From positions 2,527,001 through 2,591,000 of the forward strand of contig CP054184.1 in NCBI GenBank assembly GCA_015709715.1: DNA of 64,000 nucleotides, read 5' to 3'. The notes below the pieces were generated by a model. It was not told where the DNA came from. It worked only from the letters and a program-made list of their open reading frames with translations, and did not search any database. Shown piece by piece: positions 1 through 8,122 of this stretch. The DNA comes from Nitrospira sp. (GTDB taxonomy: Bacteria; Nitrospirota; Nitrospiria; Nitrospirales; Nitrospiraceae). Position numbers and translations under genes: made by a program. Each line of letters begins with the position of its first letter. Position 1 is the stretch's first letter.

Positions 1-1
1 G

Positions 2-1213
2 GTCGAAATGCCGCTGGTGCCGGTCCTGGCGGACATCGAGCGCAATGGATTCCTGTTGGACGTGGCGGGCCTGCACACGCTGAGTCAGGAGCTGGATCGG
101 GAGTTGGAGCGGATGGTCGCCGACATTTACCGGCTGGCCGACGGAGAGTTCAACGTCGGGTCCCCCAAGCAACTGGCCGCCGTGCTCTTCGAGAAGCTGG
201 GGCTGAAGCCGCTGCGCAAGACCAAGACAGGTTACTCTACGGACGAGGACACGTTGACCCAGCTGGCCTTGCAGCATGAGTTGCCCGCCCAGATTCTGAA
301 CTACCGCACTCTGACCAAGCTCAAGTCAACATATGTGGACGCCCTGCCGCAGCTGGTGAATCCCGAGACCAACCGCCTGCACACCTCGCTCAACCAGACG
401 GTCGCCGCCACAGGCCGGCTCTCGTCCACCGACCCCAATCTGCAGAACATTCCCGTGAAGGGCGACTACGGCCTTCGCATCCGCGAAGCCTTCATCGCGC
501 CGCCGGGCCATCAGCTCCTCTGCGCCGATTACAGCCAGGTAGAGCCGAGGATCTTGGCGCACCTCTCGCAGGATCCTCGCCTCCTGCAGGTGTTCGAGCG
601 TGGGGAGGACATTCATATGGCCACGGCCATGGAAATTTTTAATCGCCCTGCCGATCAAGTCACCAGGGAGATGCGTCGGGCCGCAAAGAGCGTGGTGTTC
701 GGCATTGTGTATGGGATCAGTCCCTTCGGGCTGGCCTCGAATATCGGGGTCTCGCAAGCCGACGCCAAGACCTACATCGACACCTTCTTTGAGAAATTCG
801 CGGCCGTCCGAGCCCTGATGGATCGCAACATCGAGGACGGCAAGACCAAGGGCTACACGACCACGATTCTCGGACGGCGACGTCCGATTCCGGAACTGCA
901 GAGCGGCGACCAGACGCAGCGTGCGATGGGGGAGCGCATGGCCGTCAACAGCCCGATCCAAGGCTCGGCCGCCGACCTCATCAAGGTGGCGATGATCCGG
1001 GTCCACAAACGGCTTCGTGAAACCTTGCCGACCACTAAGATGATTCTGCAGGTCCACGACGAACTGATCTTCGAAACGCCCGAATCCGACCTTGAACGGG
1101 CCAAACAGCTTGTGAAGCAGGAAATGGAGGCGACGGGCGAAGCCCTCGGCCTCTCGGTTCCGCTCAAGGTGGATGTGGGTGTGGGAAAGAACTGGCGGGT
1201 GGCGCATCCGTAA
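2..1213 (+). CDS. polA: DNA polymerase I, polymerase domain (5' end outside window)
   Basis: Repair and Okazaki-fragment DNA polymerase of family A; only the C-terminal roughly 404 residues are present because the reading frame runs open to the left window edge. Counting from the Met codon at base 8, motif A (DYSQVEPR, residues 174-181, with catalytic Asp174), the O-helix motif B (RRAAKSVVFGIVYG, 223-236) and motif C (VHDE, 349-352) are all intact, so the polymerase active site should work. The TGRLSSTDPNLQNIP segment of the fingers/palm is also present. Whether the exonuclease domains are present cannot be judged from this fragment. The next gene follows after 27 bases on the same strand. 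Confidence 0.97.
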   Translation, partial: VEMPLVPVLADIERNGFLLDVAGLHTLSQELDRELERMVADIYRLADGEFNVGSPKQLAAVLFEKLGLKPLRKTKTGYSTDEDTLTQLALQHELPAQILNYRTLTKLKSTYVDALPQLVNPETNRLHTSLNQTVAATGRLSSTDPNLQNIPVKGDYGLRIREAFIAPPGHQLLCADYSQVEPRILAHLSQDPRLLQVFERGEDIHMATAMEIFNRPADQVTREMRRAAKSVVFGIVYGISPFGLASNIGVSQADAKTYIDTFFEKFAAVRALMDRNIEDGKTKGYTTTILGRRRPIPELQSGDQTQRAMGERMAVNSPIQGSAADLIKVAMIRVHKRLRETLPTTKMILQVHDELIFETPESDLERAKQLVKQEMEATGEALGLSVPLKVDVGVGKNWRVAHP

Positions 1214-1240
1214 CGAGAACGGGGTAGTGCTCTATCGGTG

Positions 1241-1633
1241 ATGGAGATGGCGCGGAAGCGGGCGAAACTCTCGGTCACGGAATCGGAATTTCAGACATTG
1301 GTGCAGCAGGCGCTGGACGGCCTGCCGGATGAATACGCCAAACTCCTGACCAACGTCGCGGTGGTGGTGGAGGAAGAGCCCTCACCCGACGTGCGCGAAG
1401 ACCTGGAGATGGACGAAGACGAGGATCTTCTCGGTCTCTATCGAGGGCTCTCCATCGACAAGGATTCCTTCTTCGAACCCGGTGGGCAACTACCGGCCAA
1501 GATTTCCATCTATCGCGGACCGATCCTTCGACTCTGCCGCACCAAGGAGGACGTGGTGCAGGAAGTGCGCGACACGGTCGTGCACGAGATCGGGCATCAT
1601 TTTGGCCTGGACGACGACGAAATGCCGTACTGA
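1241..1633 (+). CDS. Zincin-like metallopeptidase family protein (DUF1025 type)
   Basis: Small cytoplasmic protein of about 130 residues with the zincin signature HEIGHHFGLDD near the C terminus (His116, Glu117, His120 counting from a GTG codon at 1238). The compact size, acidic middle part and C-terminal HExxH followed by GLDDxE match the bacterial metallopeptidase family formerly called DUF1025. No signal peptide or membrane segment is seen. ATG codons at 1241 and 1247 and a GTG at 1238 are all possible starts; 1241 is used here. The substrate is unknown. It lies between polA and two lipoprotein genes in the same direction and may be co-transcribed with polA. Confidence 0.85.
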   Translation: MEMARKRAKLSVTESEFQTLVQQALDGLPDEYAKLLTNVAVVVEEEPSPDVREDLEMDEDEDLLGLYRGLSIDKDSFFEPGGQLPAKISIYRGPILRLCRTKEDVVQEVRDTVVHEIGHHFGLDDDEMPY

Positions 1634-1648
1634 GGCTGGGAAGAGGCT

Positions 1649-2317
1649 ATGAGGGTACAGAGTTTTCTTCGGACTCGGTATCTTATCATCGTGGCTATCT
1701 TCTTCTCGGTCGTAATGCCGGGATGTGCTATTCATGCCTGGCGGGTTGCGCCGACCGACGTTTTGGACGAATCAATCTCTTCGTATGCTCAACAACCAGG
1801 CGCAGTTATTTACTACAACGTGCCGGCAGTGTTTGAGAAACCGCCTGCTAGAGAAACGGTCGATTCATTTGAAAGCGCCAGGTCGACCCAACAGTTTGCG
1901 GAATTGTTGGGGAAGGCGCTCACCAAGAATCCTACTTTCGAAAAAGCGATTCTCACGTCTGAGGCGCCGGAGCGTGGCTATTATGTTTCTGTGGATGTCA
2001 CTCACACGCCTCGCATGAATCTTCAAGCTGCTTGGAAGTTGCTCTGGTGTTCTCTGACCATTCTGGTGATCCCCTGTTATGTTGAAGACGCTGCCGAGTA
2101 TAGGATCGGTTATCAATTAGTTAGCGACAGGAAAGAGCTGGGCACCTATCGTGGGCTGGTCCAACAAAAGACGCTTATCTGGGGACTTCTCTTGCTGGGG
2201 CTCCCATTTATCGGAGACTCCTGGACGGAATCACCGTGGACGTTTTCGAAGGAAGAGGCGTTTGCAGAAACATCAGTGAAATTCTGGCGAGATGCGCGAG
2301 CAGATGGGCATTTTTAG
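1649..2317 (+). CDS. Putative lipoprotein, paralogue of the next gene
   Basis: Predicted 222-residue exported lipoprotein: a hydrophobic N terminus ends in a lipobox-like VMPGC with Cys26. I recognise no family. The middle holds a hydrophobic stretch (about residues 128-144) and a region rich in Tyr and Leu. It aligns by eye with the following gene in several blocks: a YYNV/YYNI block, a block of alternating hydrophobics followed by a Pro (YYVSVDVTHTPR against FYKVTLDHQPH), and a Tyr/Leu-rich block before the C terminus. The two are therefore a tandem duplication. The start has a purine-rich ribosome site (GGGAAGAGG) just upstream. Function unknown. Confidence 0.75.
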   Translation: MRVQSFLRTRYLIIVAIFFSVVMPGCAIHAWRVAPTDVLDESISSYAQQPGAVIYYNVPAVFEKPPARETVDSFESARSTQQFAELLGKALTKNPTFEKAILTSEAPERGYYVSVDVTHTPRMNLQAAWKLLWCSLTILVIPCYVEDAAEYRIGYQLVSDRKELGTYRGLVQQKTLIWGLLLLGLPFIGDSWTESPWTFSKEEAFAETSVKFWRDARADGHF

Positions 2318-2948
2318 GTGTGCCACATGGCGAGCGTCCCTTCGAACCCTTCCCGGTGCCCTCCTTGCTGTGGGCCTGGCGATCATACTCTCGTCTTGTT
2401 CGTGGATGGGGGCCGGATCGGTGAGTCCTTTGTGGAGAGAGGCCGATGCTCCAGCCGTCGCACCCTCGACCAAGCGGGTGTATTACAACATCGACTTGCG
2501 TGTCGAGTATCGAGCCATTGCCGACGCCATTCGACAAGGGCTCGGAAAGGAGGCAGGTCAATCCGAAGCAGTCTACATGTGGGAACCACCAGACCATGGG
2601 TTGTTCTACAAGGTCACATTGGATCACCAGCCTCATACGGCGTTGTCGAATTTCTGGATGTTCGTGTCCGTGCTCAGTCTTGGAATTCTTCCCTTCTATG
2701 ACTATGAAGGTGAGCGGGTGAGCGTTCGATACGATCTGTATACGGACCGGCAGCTCAAACGGTCCTATACCTATCTGATCAGTCGAAGAGGGCTCTTTTG
2801 GTTGGGTACTCCGCTGATCAAATCGCTTCTCCCCTCGGATTGGTCGGAGAGCATAATTGACGAGCAGGTATGGCACGGTGCTTTTCGGACTACGGCGCGG
2901 CAGTTTGTGAGAGACATTACCAAAGATGGTAGTCAGGTCTTTCAATGA
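2292..2948 (+). CDS. Putative lipoprotein, paralogue of the previous gene
   Basis: Predicted 218-residue lipoprotein with an N-terminal hydrophobic segment and lipobox ILSSC (Cys36). It overlaps the end of the preceding paralogue by 26 bases, so the two are translated from one message. It carries two internal hydrophobic stretches (about residues 120-140 and 165-180), as the paralogue does. No enzymatic motif is visible. Downstream, 23 bases later, begins the decayed glycosyltransferase duplicate, so this gene is the last intact one of its transcript. Function unknown. Confidence 0.75.
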   Translation: MREQMGIFRCATWRASLRTLPGALLAVGLAIILSSCSWMGAGSVSPLWREADAPAVAPSTKRVYYNIDLRVEYRAIADAIRQGLGKEAGQSEAVYMWEPPDHGLFYKVTLDHQPHTALSNFWMFVSVLSLGILPFYDYEGERVSVRYDLYTDRQLKRSYTYLISRRGLFWLGTPLIKSLLPSDWSESIIDEQVWHGAFRTTARQFVRDITKDGSQVFQ

Positions 2949-2971
2949 GAACGCTGGGGACGGAAAGGTGG

Positions 2972-3675
2972 TCTTGCCTCGCTCGTATAGGACGGGTCTT
3001 CGGCCAACGTGTGATAGAGGGGGGCCGGTGTAAGGATGACGGGGAAGTGACGCACCGTTTCCTGCCCCTCATTGTCCGGGAACTCACGGAGGGCCAGGCG
3101 TCCGCCTGAGAGGAGCCGGATTTGGTTGGCTACCGAGTACCGCGCCGACTCCCGTAGCCGCTCTGAAGACCCATTGGAGGATGTGCTGGATCACCCTCGC
3201 AGGTCGGCCTTGCATCGTCTGTTGCAGCCGGTTGAAGAGCAGTTCCGTCGCCCCCCACAGGCTGAGTGTGATGAACAGACATTGCAAAATATCCGGGGTC
3301 GCCTTGGTGGCGGACTCCATGAATAGAATGTTGGAACCAAGGAGGGCCGCTGCCAACAGGCCGATCCGTGGATCCTGCGTCACGGAGCGCGCCAGGCGAT
3401 AGGTCACCCACAGCGTGGCGCAGGCAGCCAGCAGGAAGGGAAGTCGCGAGGAGACTAGGCCAATGCCCAGGGTTGCATAACTCGTGGCGAGCACCCAGTA
3501 GGTCAGGATCGGTTTCCGAAAACGAAGGGAGCCATCGGCATATCGTGGCGTGACATAGTCGCCGCTCTGCACCATCTGGATGGCAGCGTGGCCGTAGTAG
3601 TGGTCGTGGACGTTGGTTGAGCCGCGCAGTCTTTGTCATCCACCAGCAGGAACTGGCCTTCGCTTGGGAAGCGGC
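2972..3675 (-). pseudogene. Collapsed duplicate of the glycosyltransferase / hydrolase-like gene pair
   Basis: This otherwise gene-free stretch is a shortened copy of the region 4739-6490. Four blocks line up in the same order and orientation: 2981-3138 with 4739-4896, 3134-3228 with 5161-5255, 3229-3589 with 5796-6156, and about 3590-3675 with about 6404-6490. The first three are pieces of the glycosyltransferase gene and the last is the C-terminal coding part of the hydrolase-like gene. The first junction shares a 5-base CGAGT, the second only about 2 bases. Block three looks identical over 361 bases while block four is only about 80 percent identical. Reading frames are broken at the junctions, so no full protein can be made. 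No transposase or terminal repeat is present. Confidence 0.88.
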
Positions 3676-3719
3676 CGGGATGGAGTAATTCCGCCATACT
3701 TCTTAAAATCCTCCCCCAC

Positions 3720-4256
3720 CTAACGGTCAGCAAGTCCGAGCATCGTTTTCCAGCGGTCAACGTACGTCCAGTCGACGTGTAAGTCTGCCTGGCGCGCGCG
3801 GATTTTCTCCAAATCGGCATGATCCTGGAGTCGTCCTGCCACCATCTTTAGGATGACGAGATCCTCGATCGACAGCATAGGGACTTGGAGTGTGCCAAAT
3901 GGGACCGTCTGTCTCCTCTCCAATGCGGTTCGAAGATAGGCCGTGTTTGCCACAAGAAAATCGATCACGACTTCCTGTCCGGATCGGATTCCCACAATTC
4001 GCCAAATTGAGATCCCCTGAAAGACCATAGGGCTCGGATGGATGATGGTGGAGTCGAAGAGGGATGAGACGAGCGTCTGTATCTGTTCGCGTGAAGGCGG
4101 GTCTAGCAATATGAGGAGGTCGATGTCCGTGGTGGCTCGAGGCTCCACCAAGGCGCTGTAGGCCCAGCCCCCGGCCAGCGCATAAATCACGCCGCGTCGG
4201 TTGAAGTCGGTGATGAGGTCGGAGAACGCCCGGACTAGGATTGGCTCTGCTGCCAT
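3720..4256 (-). CDS. Nucleotidyltransferase-fold protein
   Basis: A 178-residue protein with the hallmark of the DNA polymerase-beta-like nucleotidyltransferase fold: GGWAYSAL (residues 29-36) followed by a DID pair (Asp44, Asp46) and a third acidic strand VIDFLV (Asp99). This is the minimal catalytic domain pattern of AbiEii/MNT-type proteins, which act as toxins or as modifiers in two-gene modules. The upstream small gene overlaps it by 22 bases, which supports a translationally coupled pair. What it modifies cannot be told from sequence. It lies between a decayed duplicate and the intact copy of that same region, a place where inserted or rearranged genes are expected. Confidence 0.72.
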   Translation of the reverse strand: MAAEPILVRAFSDLITDFNRRGVIYALAGGWAYSALVEPRATTDIDLLILLDPPSREQIQTLVSSLFDSTIIHPSPMVFQGISIWRIVGIRSGQEVVIDFLVANTAYLRTALERRQTVPFGTLQVPMLSIEDLVILKMVAGRLQDHADLEKIRARQADLHVDWTYVDRWKTMLGLADR

Positions 4257-4438
4257 GCCTGCTCTTTGGCCAGTCGGATTTCGTGCATGACCTGCGCGAT
4301 TCCCCCACCCTCGCTAGGCCCATTCCGCTGTTCAATCACGGCTCGACGCAAGGCCAGTCCCAACTCCGTCAGTTCGATTGTGCGGCGCAAATTGTTGGCA
4401 ATACGGACGTCGTCTGGAGATGGGGACGATGGTGACAT
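4235..4438 (-). CDS. Small helical partner of the nucleotidyltransferase
   Basis: Predicted 67-residue protein, Pro/Ser-rich for the first nine residues and then mostly charged and likely alpha-helical to the end. The ATG at 4438 has a GGAG 8 bases upstream and is preferred to an upstream TTG at 4456. It overlaps the start of the nucleotidyltransferase gene by 22 bases, so the two are probably coupled. Position and size suit an antitoxin or an accessory subunit, but I recognise no family and this role is inference only. Confidence 0.55.
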   Translation of the reverse strand: MSPSSPSPDDVRIANNLRRTIELTELGLALRRAVIEQRNGPSEGGGIAQVMHEIRLAKEQAWQQSQS

Positions 4439-4582
4439 GACCGGGGCTCCGAGCAAGCGCGTACGCTGAAGCAGAGTCTACGCGACGATCCTGTCTGGAG
4501 CAAGCAGGAGGGCGCGCTCTGCCGGCGTTTTCTCTCACAGAAAGGCTGGCGCCCTTCCTGGTGTGCGGGGCATTGATCTTCG

Positions 4583-6283
4583 TCACGACGGTCGTTCACT
4601 TGTCCCGTTCCCTGCCTGCTTCCTGATCAAATAGTACCGTTTCTGATCCTTTTCATGCTTGGGTGCTCGCTCCCCCGTCTTCAGCGCCGACCAGAGCTCC
4701 TCCGCGCTGAGCGGCTGGTACTCGAGTACGCAGGCCTTGCTCGTATAGGACGGGTCTTCGGCCAACGTGTGATAGAGGGGGGGCGGCGCGAGGATGACGG
4801 GGAAGTGACGCACCGTTTCCTGCCCCTCATTGTCCGGGAACTCACGGAGGGCCAGGCGTCCGCCTGAGAGAAGCCGGATTTGGTTGGCCACCGAGTGGCG
4901 CAGGCCGACGGTAGCGATGCGCTCAGGAGGCGGATTGAGCGCGAGTAGTCGTTGGGTGAGTTCGGCGGCAGGCGAAGTAATGACGACCGGTTTGAGAAAT
5001 TGCTCCAAGGTGCCGAACGCCACCATGATGGCCAGCCCGAGGGCGATCAGCTGCGGCAAGGCTGAGCGGCGGAACGCCGCCCAGTCAAGCAACAGCAGCA
5101 CCCCGCTCAGGCAGAATCCGCCGATCGCAAAGCGTTGGTCGATGCGCCAGCCCACGAGCGCGAGTACCACGCCGACTCCCGTGGCCGCCCTGAAGACCCA
5201 TTGGAGGATGTGCTGGATCACCCTCGCAGGTCGGCCTTGCATCGTCTGTTGCAGCAGGCCCGCAAGCAGAACGGCTAGGAGAGGAAAGGTGGGCAACAGA
5301 TATCGAGGACGCATGAGATTCCCGAAGGAAAAGACGGCCACGTTCACGAGCAGCCAGCCGAGCACGAACCAGAACCAGCGGCCTTGCTGGCGCACAGAGG
5401 CCCGCAGCAGGTCCCGCTGCACCACCGCGAGAATACCCAGCATCACGAACCAGGGCGCGAAGAAGCGGAAGGGCGTCAGCAGGTACAAGGCGATATTGCT
5501 GAGGAAGAGCCGATGGGCCCCCTCCAAGCGCTGGCCGACTTGATCCTCGAACAGGGTCGTGGCGACCTCGGGGCCGCGTAGCAGCAGGCTGCCGGCCAGC
5601 CAGGAGAGTCCCACGACCAGTCCCGCCATCAACCAGCCAACGTGAAACAGTCGCGGCGGCCGATCCGTCTCTGAAGGAAGGAGCCGAGTGAAGAGCAGCG
5701 GCCAGGCAATCACGGCGAACGGCAGCAGGCCTTTCGTCGCGATGCCGAGTCCGGCTCCGACATAGAACAGGGCGTACCAGCGGGGATCGTCCCGCCGGTT
5801 GAAGAGCAGTTCCGTCGCCCCCCACAGGCTGAGTGTGATGAACAGACATTGCAAAATATCCGGGGTCGCCTTGGTGGCGGACTCCATGAATAGAATGTTG
5901 GAACCAAGGAGGGCCGCTGCCAACAGGCCGATCCGTGGATCCTGCGTCACGGAGCGCGCCAGGCGATAGGTCACCCACAGCGTGGCGCAGGCAGCCAGCA
6001 GGAAGGGAAGTCGCGAGGAGACTAGGCCAATGCCCAGGGTTGCATAACTCGTGGCGAGCACCCAGTAGGTCAGGATCGGTTTCCGAAAACGAAGGGAGCC
6101 ATCGGCATATCGTGGCGTGACATAGTCGCCGCTCTGCACCATCTGGATGGCAGCGTTGGTATACCACCCTTCATCGAGGTGATAGCGAGAGACGAGGGGC
6201 AAGGAGCCTAGCAGCGAGAGCAGGAAGACCAGGATGATGACGGCAACGGAGGGGGGAGGCCCTCCGCGCGCGGCGGCCGCCAT
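4583..6283 (-). CDS. ArnT/PMT-like membrane glycosyltransferase
   Basis: Integral membrane protein of about 566 residues, with roughly ten or more hydrophobic segments. After the first membrane helix comes the luminal loop YHLDEGWYTNAA with the acidic DE pair, then FRKPILTYW; this is the arrangement of GT-C fold enzymes of the ArnT/PMT (GT39/GT83) group, which move a sugar from a polyprenyl-phosphate donor to lipid A, glycan or protein. The frame is open up to 6556, but the upstream part reads as low-complexity Arg-rich shadow sequence, so I place the start at the ATG at 6283; the exact start is uncertain. The hydrolase-like gene lies 53 bases upstream. A truncated duplicate of this gene sits at 2972-3675. 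The acceptor is unknown. Confidence 0.85.
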   Translation of the reverse strand: MAAAARGGPPPSVAVIILVFLLSLLGSLPLVSRYHLDEGWYTNAAIQMVQSGDYVTPRYADGSLRFRKPILTYWVLATSYATLGIGLVSSRLPFLLAACATLWVTYRLARSVTQDPRIGLLAAALLGSNILFMESATKATPDILQCLFITLSLWGATELLFNRRDDPRWYALFYVGAGLGIATKGLLPFAVIAWPLLFTRLLPSETDRPPRLFHVGWLMAGLVVGLSWLAGSLLLRGPEVATTLFEDQVGQRLEGAHRLFLSNIALYLLTPFRFFAPWFVMLGILAVVQRDLLRASVRQQGRWFWFVLGWLLVNVAVFSFGNLMRPRYLLPTFPLLAVLLAGLLQQTMQGRPARVIQHILQWVFRAATGVGVVLALVGWRIDQRFAIGGFCLSGVLLLLDWAAFRRSALPQLIALGLAIMVAFGTLEQFLKPVVITSPAAELTQRLLALNPPPERIATVGLRHSVANQIRLLSGGRLALREFPDNEGQETVRHFPVILAPPPLYHTLAEDPSYTSKACVLEYQPLSAEELWSALKTGERAPKHEKDQKRYYLIRKQAGNGTSERPS

Positions 6284-6336
6284 GGATGAACTCGCGGGCG
6301 CGTCGGGTGGTAAGGAGGGCACGACAGCAACAGGCG

Positions 6337-7590
6337 TTATGTGTAGCAGCGGGTGACGATCTCGCCGAAGTTGAAGAGAAGTGCGTTCGCCCGGGTGTAG
6401 GCCGCATGACCGTAGTAGTGGTCGCGAACGTTTGCGGAGCCCGTGCAGTCCTTGTAATCCACGAGCAGGCACCGGCCTTCGCTGGGGAAGCGCACGGCGC
6501 GCCTGGCGCATTCCACCCAGCGCTCGAAGCCGTCGTAGGGCTCCATCAATTCCCACACGGCCTTGTTCGCCGCCTTTGCGCTGTCAGGTGGGAGCGCGTC
6601 GCTGCCGGCCACGGCCAGTTCCTGCACGTAATCGCCGCCCCAGGCGATCGGCATCTCGACGGTAATCTGAGGGAGATCCATTTTGGAGAGCCAGGTCTTG
6701 CCGTCGGTGCGGAGATTGCGATGGTTCACGATGTGGAGCAAGGTGCCGATGCCGGAGGGATCCCACCCGTACCGGACCGGCGTGCCGAGGGTCACGATAT
6801 CAAGGGCGACGCCGTTGAGCAGCGTCCCCTGCGCGAGCGGTTGGTCGATGCGCCGGATCGCCTGGGCGTCAGAGCCCTCACCCGCATAAGCCAAGAGCAC
6901 CTCGAATAGGGTCTTTCGGCCAGTGATTGGAGAAGGGCACAGCAGGTTAGAGGCCAGCGCGAGGACCAGCCCGGCTTGGCCGTGCGCCTGCACCAGGACG
7001 CGGTCGCCCGGTCCCAATTGCTGCTCGGCCACCACGGCATGGAGACGATCCAGCAGGCGGCAGGCAGCCAGCGCGCGTCCAAGATGGTGGTGTTCGCAGG
7101 ACCAGAGACTCCGCAGGCAGGTGATCGGCTTTGCCGGCTCCTGGTTCAGGGCTTTGCGGCACAGCTCGATGGTGGCGGCGGTGAAATTGCCGGCATCGCC
7201 GATCTGGGTATCGAGGATTTTTCGGGTGGCTTCGTCGTCAGGGAGCGGCGGTATGAGCCCGCCGGGTAACGGCGTGATGCCATTGGATCCTTCGCGCATG
7301 AAGGAGAGCAAGGAATCCAATCCGGAGATTCCACGGGAATACCCTCGCTTGAGACCACCCGCTTCGTCGAGGCGTCCGAGGCCGAACACATCGGTGCCTG
7401 AAATCGAACCGTGCAGAAACAGCACTGCTCGTACCCCGGCTCGCGAGAGCGCGCGGCCGATCTGTGCCATGCCTTCCTGCCATGCCGGGGACCCGGGCTC
7501 GGGGGGCGGGGTCCAGTCCGTATAGGCCAGCCGGTCGCCGGGGTTCTTGCGAGACAGTTCGTCGTGCTGAAAATTGTTCTCGATGGGCAT
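6337..7590 (-). CDS. Hydrolase-like protein of unknown function, possible alpha/beta fold with altered nucleophile elbow
   Basis: A 417-residue protein without signal peptide. Two segments resemble an alpha/beta-hydrolase: VLFLHGSISGTD (residues 57-68), like an oxyanion strand, and VLVQAHGQAG (198-207), where the usual G-x-S-x-G elbow would lie. In the second the expected Ser is a Gly, so if the fold is right the enzyme is either inactive or uses another residue. No known family is firmly recognised. Its C-terminal coding part is also found, at about 80 percent identity, in the decayed duplicate at 3590-3675. The ATG at 7590 is preceded by a weak AGAGAAG ribosome site. Confidence 0.6.
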   Translation of the reverse strand: MPIENNFQHDELSRKNPGDRLAYTDWTPPPEPGSPAWQEGMAQIGRALSRAGVRAVLFLHGSISGTDVFGLGRLDEAGGLKRGYSRGISGLDSLLSFMREGSNGITPLPGGLIPPLPDDEATRKILDTQIGDAGNFTAATIELCRKALNQEPAKPITCLRSLWSCEHHHLGRALAACRLLDRLHAVVAEQQLGPGDRVLVQAHGQAGLVLALASNLLCPSPITGRKTLFEVLLAYAGEGSDAQAIRRIDQPLAQGTLLNGVALDIVTLGTPVRYGWDPSGIGTLLHIVNHRNLRTDGKTWLSKMDLPQITVEMPIAWGGDYVQELAVAGSDALPPDSAKAANKAVWELMEPYDGFERWVECARRAVRFPSEGRCLLVDYKDCTGSANVRDHYYGHAAYTRANALLFNFGEIVTRCYT

Positions 7591-7661
7591 CGTTGCTTCT
7601 CTTACCTGAAACGGCGCGCGAAGTTCAATGGAGCGTTCGTGCGCCGGGGGGAGGCTCTCGC

Positions 7662-8120
7662 TCAGCGACGGGGAGGAGAATCGGGTGCGGCGGCGTCCAG
7701 AGGCGAGGGCAAGACGAGGCGGTTCTTCGGCATGATGGCCACGGCAGAACAGGTTTTCTGAGCTTCGTCGGTTCGGCGCTCGACGAGCGTGACGCCCTGC
7801 AGATATTCCTGCACCACCTCTTCCCGCAGGATCTCGATGTCTTGCTCCGCGTCATGGCCGGTTCGCTCGCGGACACGGTCGATTGCGCGTTCCTTGACCA
7901 GCACCCGGATCTGTTTGGCGATGTCGGCCCTGGCTGCCAGCTCTGCGACACGGCGGCAGACTAGGAGGCCTTTCCCAAGATCACCCTGGCCTTCACCGAT
8001 TAAATAGTGCTCTCGATCGTGGGCAGGGTCGGTCGCGTCCGCCGCCATGGCCGGTGTGGTCAGGAGGAGGGTGCAGAAGAGCCAGAGCGGTCGGCGTCTC
8101 GGTCGAAGCGTCCTCGGCAT
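7662..8120 (-). CDS. Exported LPP20-like protein
   Basis: Predicted 152-residue exported protein: an Arg-rich N terminus, a hydrophobic core (LWLFCTLLLTTPAMA) and a likely cleavage site after about residue 26. The mature part contains YLIGEGQGDLGKG followed by a helical segment rich in Ala, Arg and Asp (AARADIAKQIRVLVKE), which resembles the LPP20 / flagellar-assembly T type fold in which a short beta-strand is followed by long helices. It begins 2 bases after the end of the next gene upstream, so the two form an operon. Family assignment is by pattern only. Confidence 0.6.
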   Translation of the reverse strand: MPRTLRPRRRPLWLFCTLLLTTPAMAADATDPAHDREHYLIGEGQGDLGKGLLVCRRVAELAARADIAKQIRVLVKERAIDRVRERTGHDAEQDIEILREEVVQEYLQGVTLVERRTDEAQKTCSAVAIMPKNRLVLPSPLDAAAPDSPPRR

Positions 8121-8122
8121 GG

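Noticed and set aside
2972-3675. Insertion sequence or transposon as the source of the duplicated fragment
   Set aside because: No transposase, terminal inverted repeat or target-site duplication is seen; the blocks are internal pieces of the neighbouring genes joined at short shared sequences.
4439-4582. Short minus-strand frames upstream of the nucleotidyltransferase module
   Set aside because: Several frames of 76-84 codons overlap one another and the small partner gene; none has a ribosome site or recognisable composition. The bases are taken as an intergenic region with nothing recognised.
6284-6556. Extension of the glycosyltransferase to codon 6556
   Set aside because: The added residues are Arg/Leu/Gly-rich and out of family, and they overlap the end of the upstream hydrolase-like gene in another frame.
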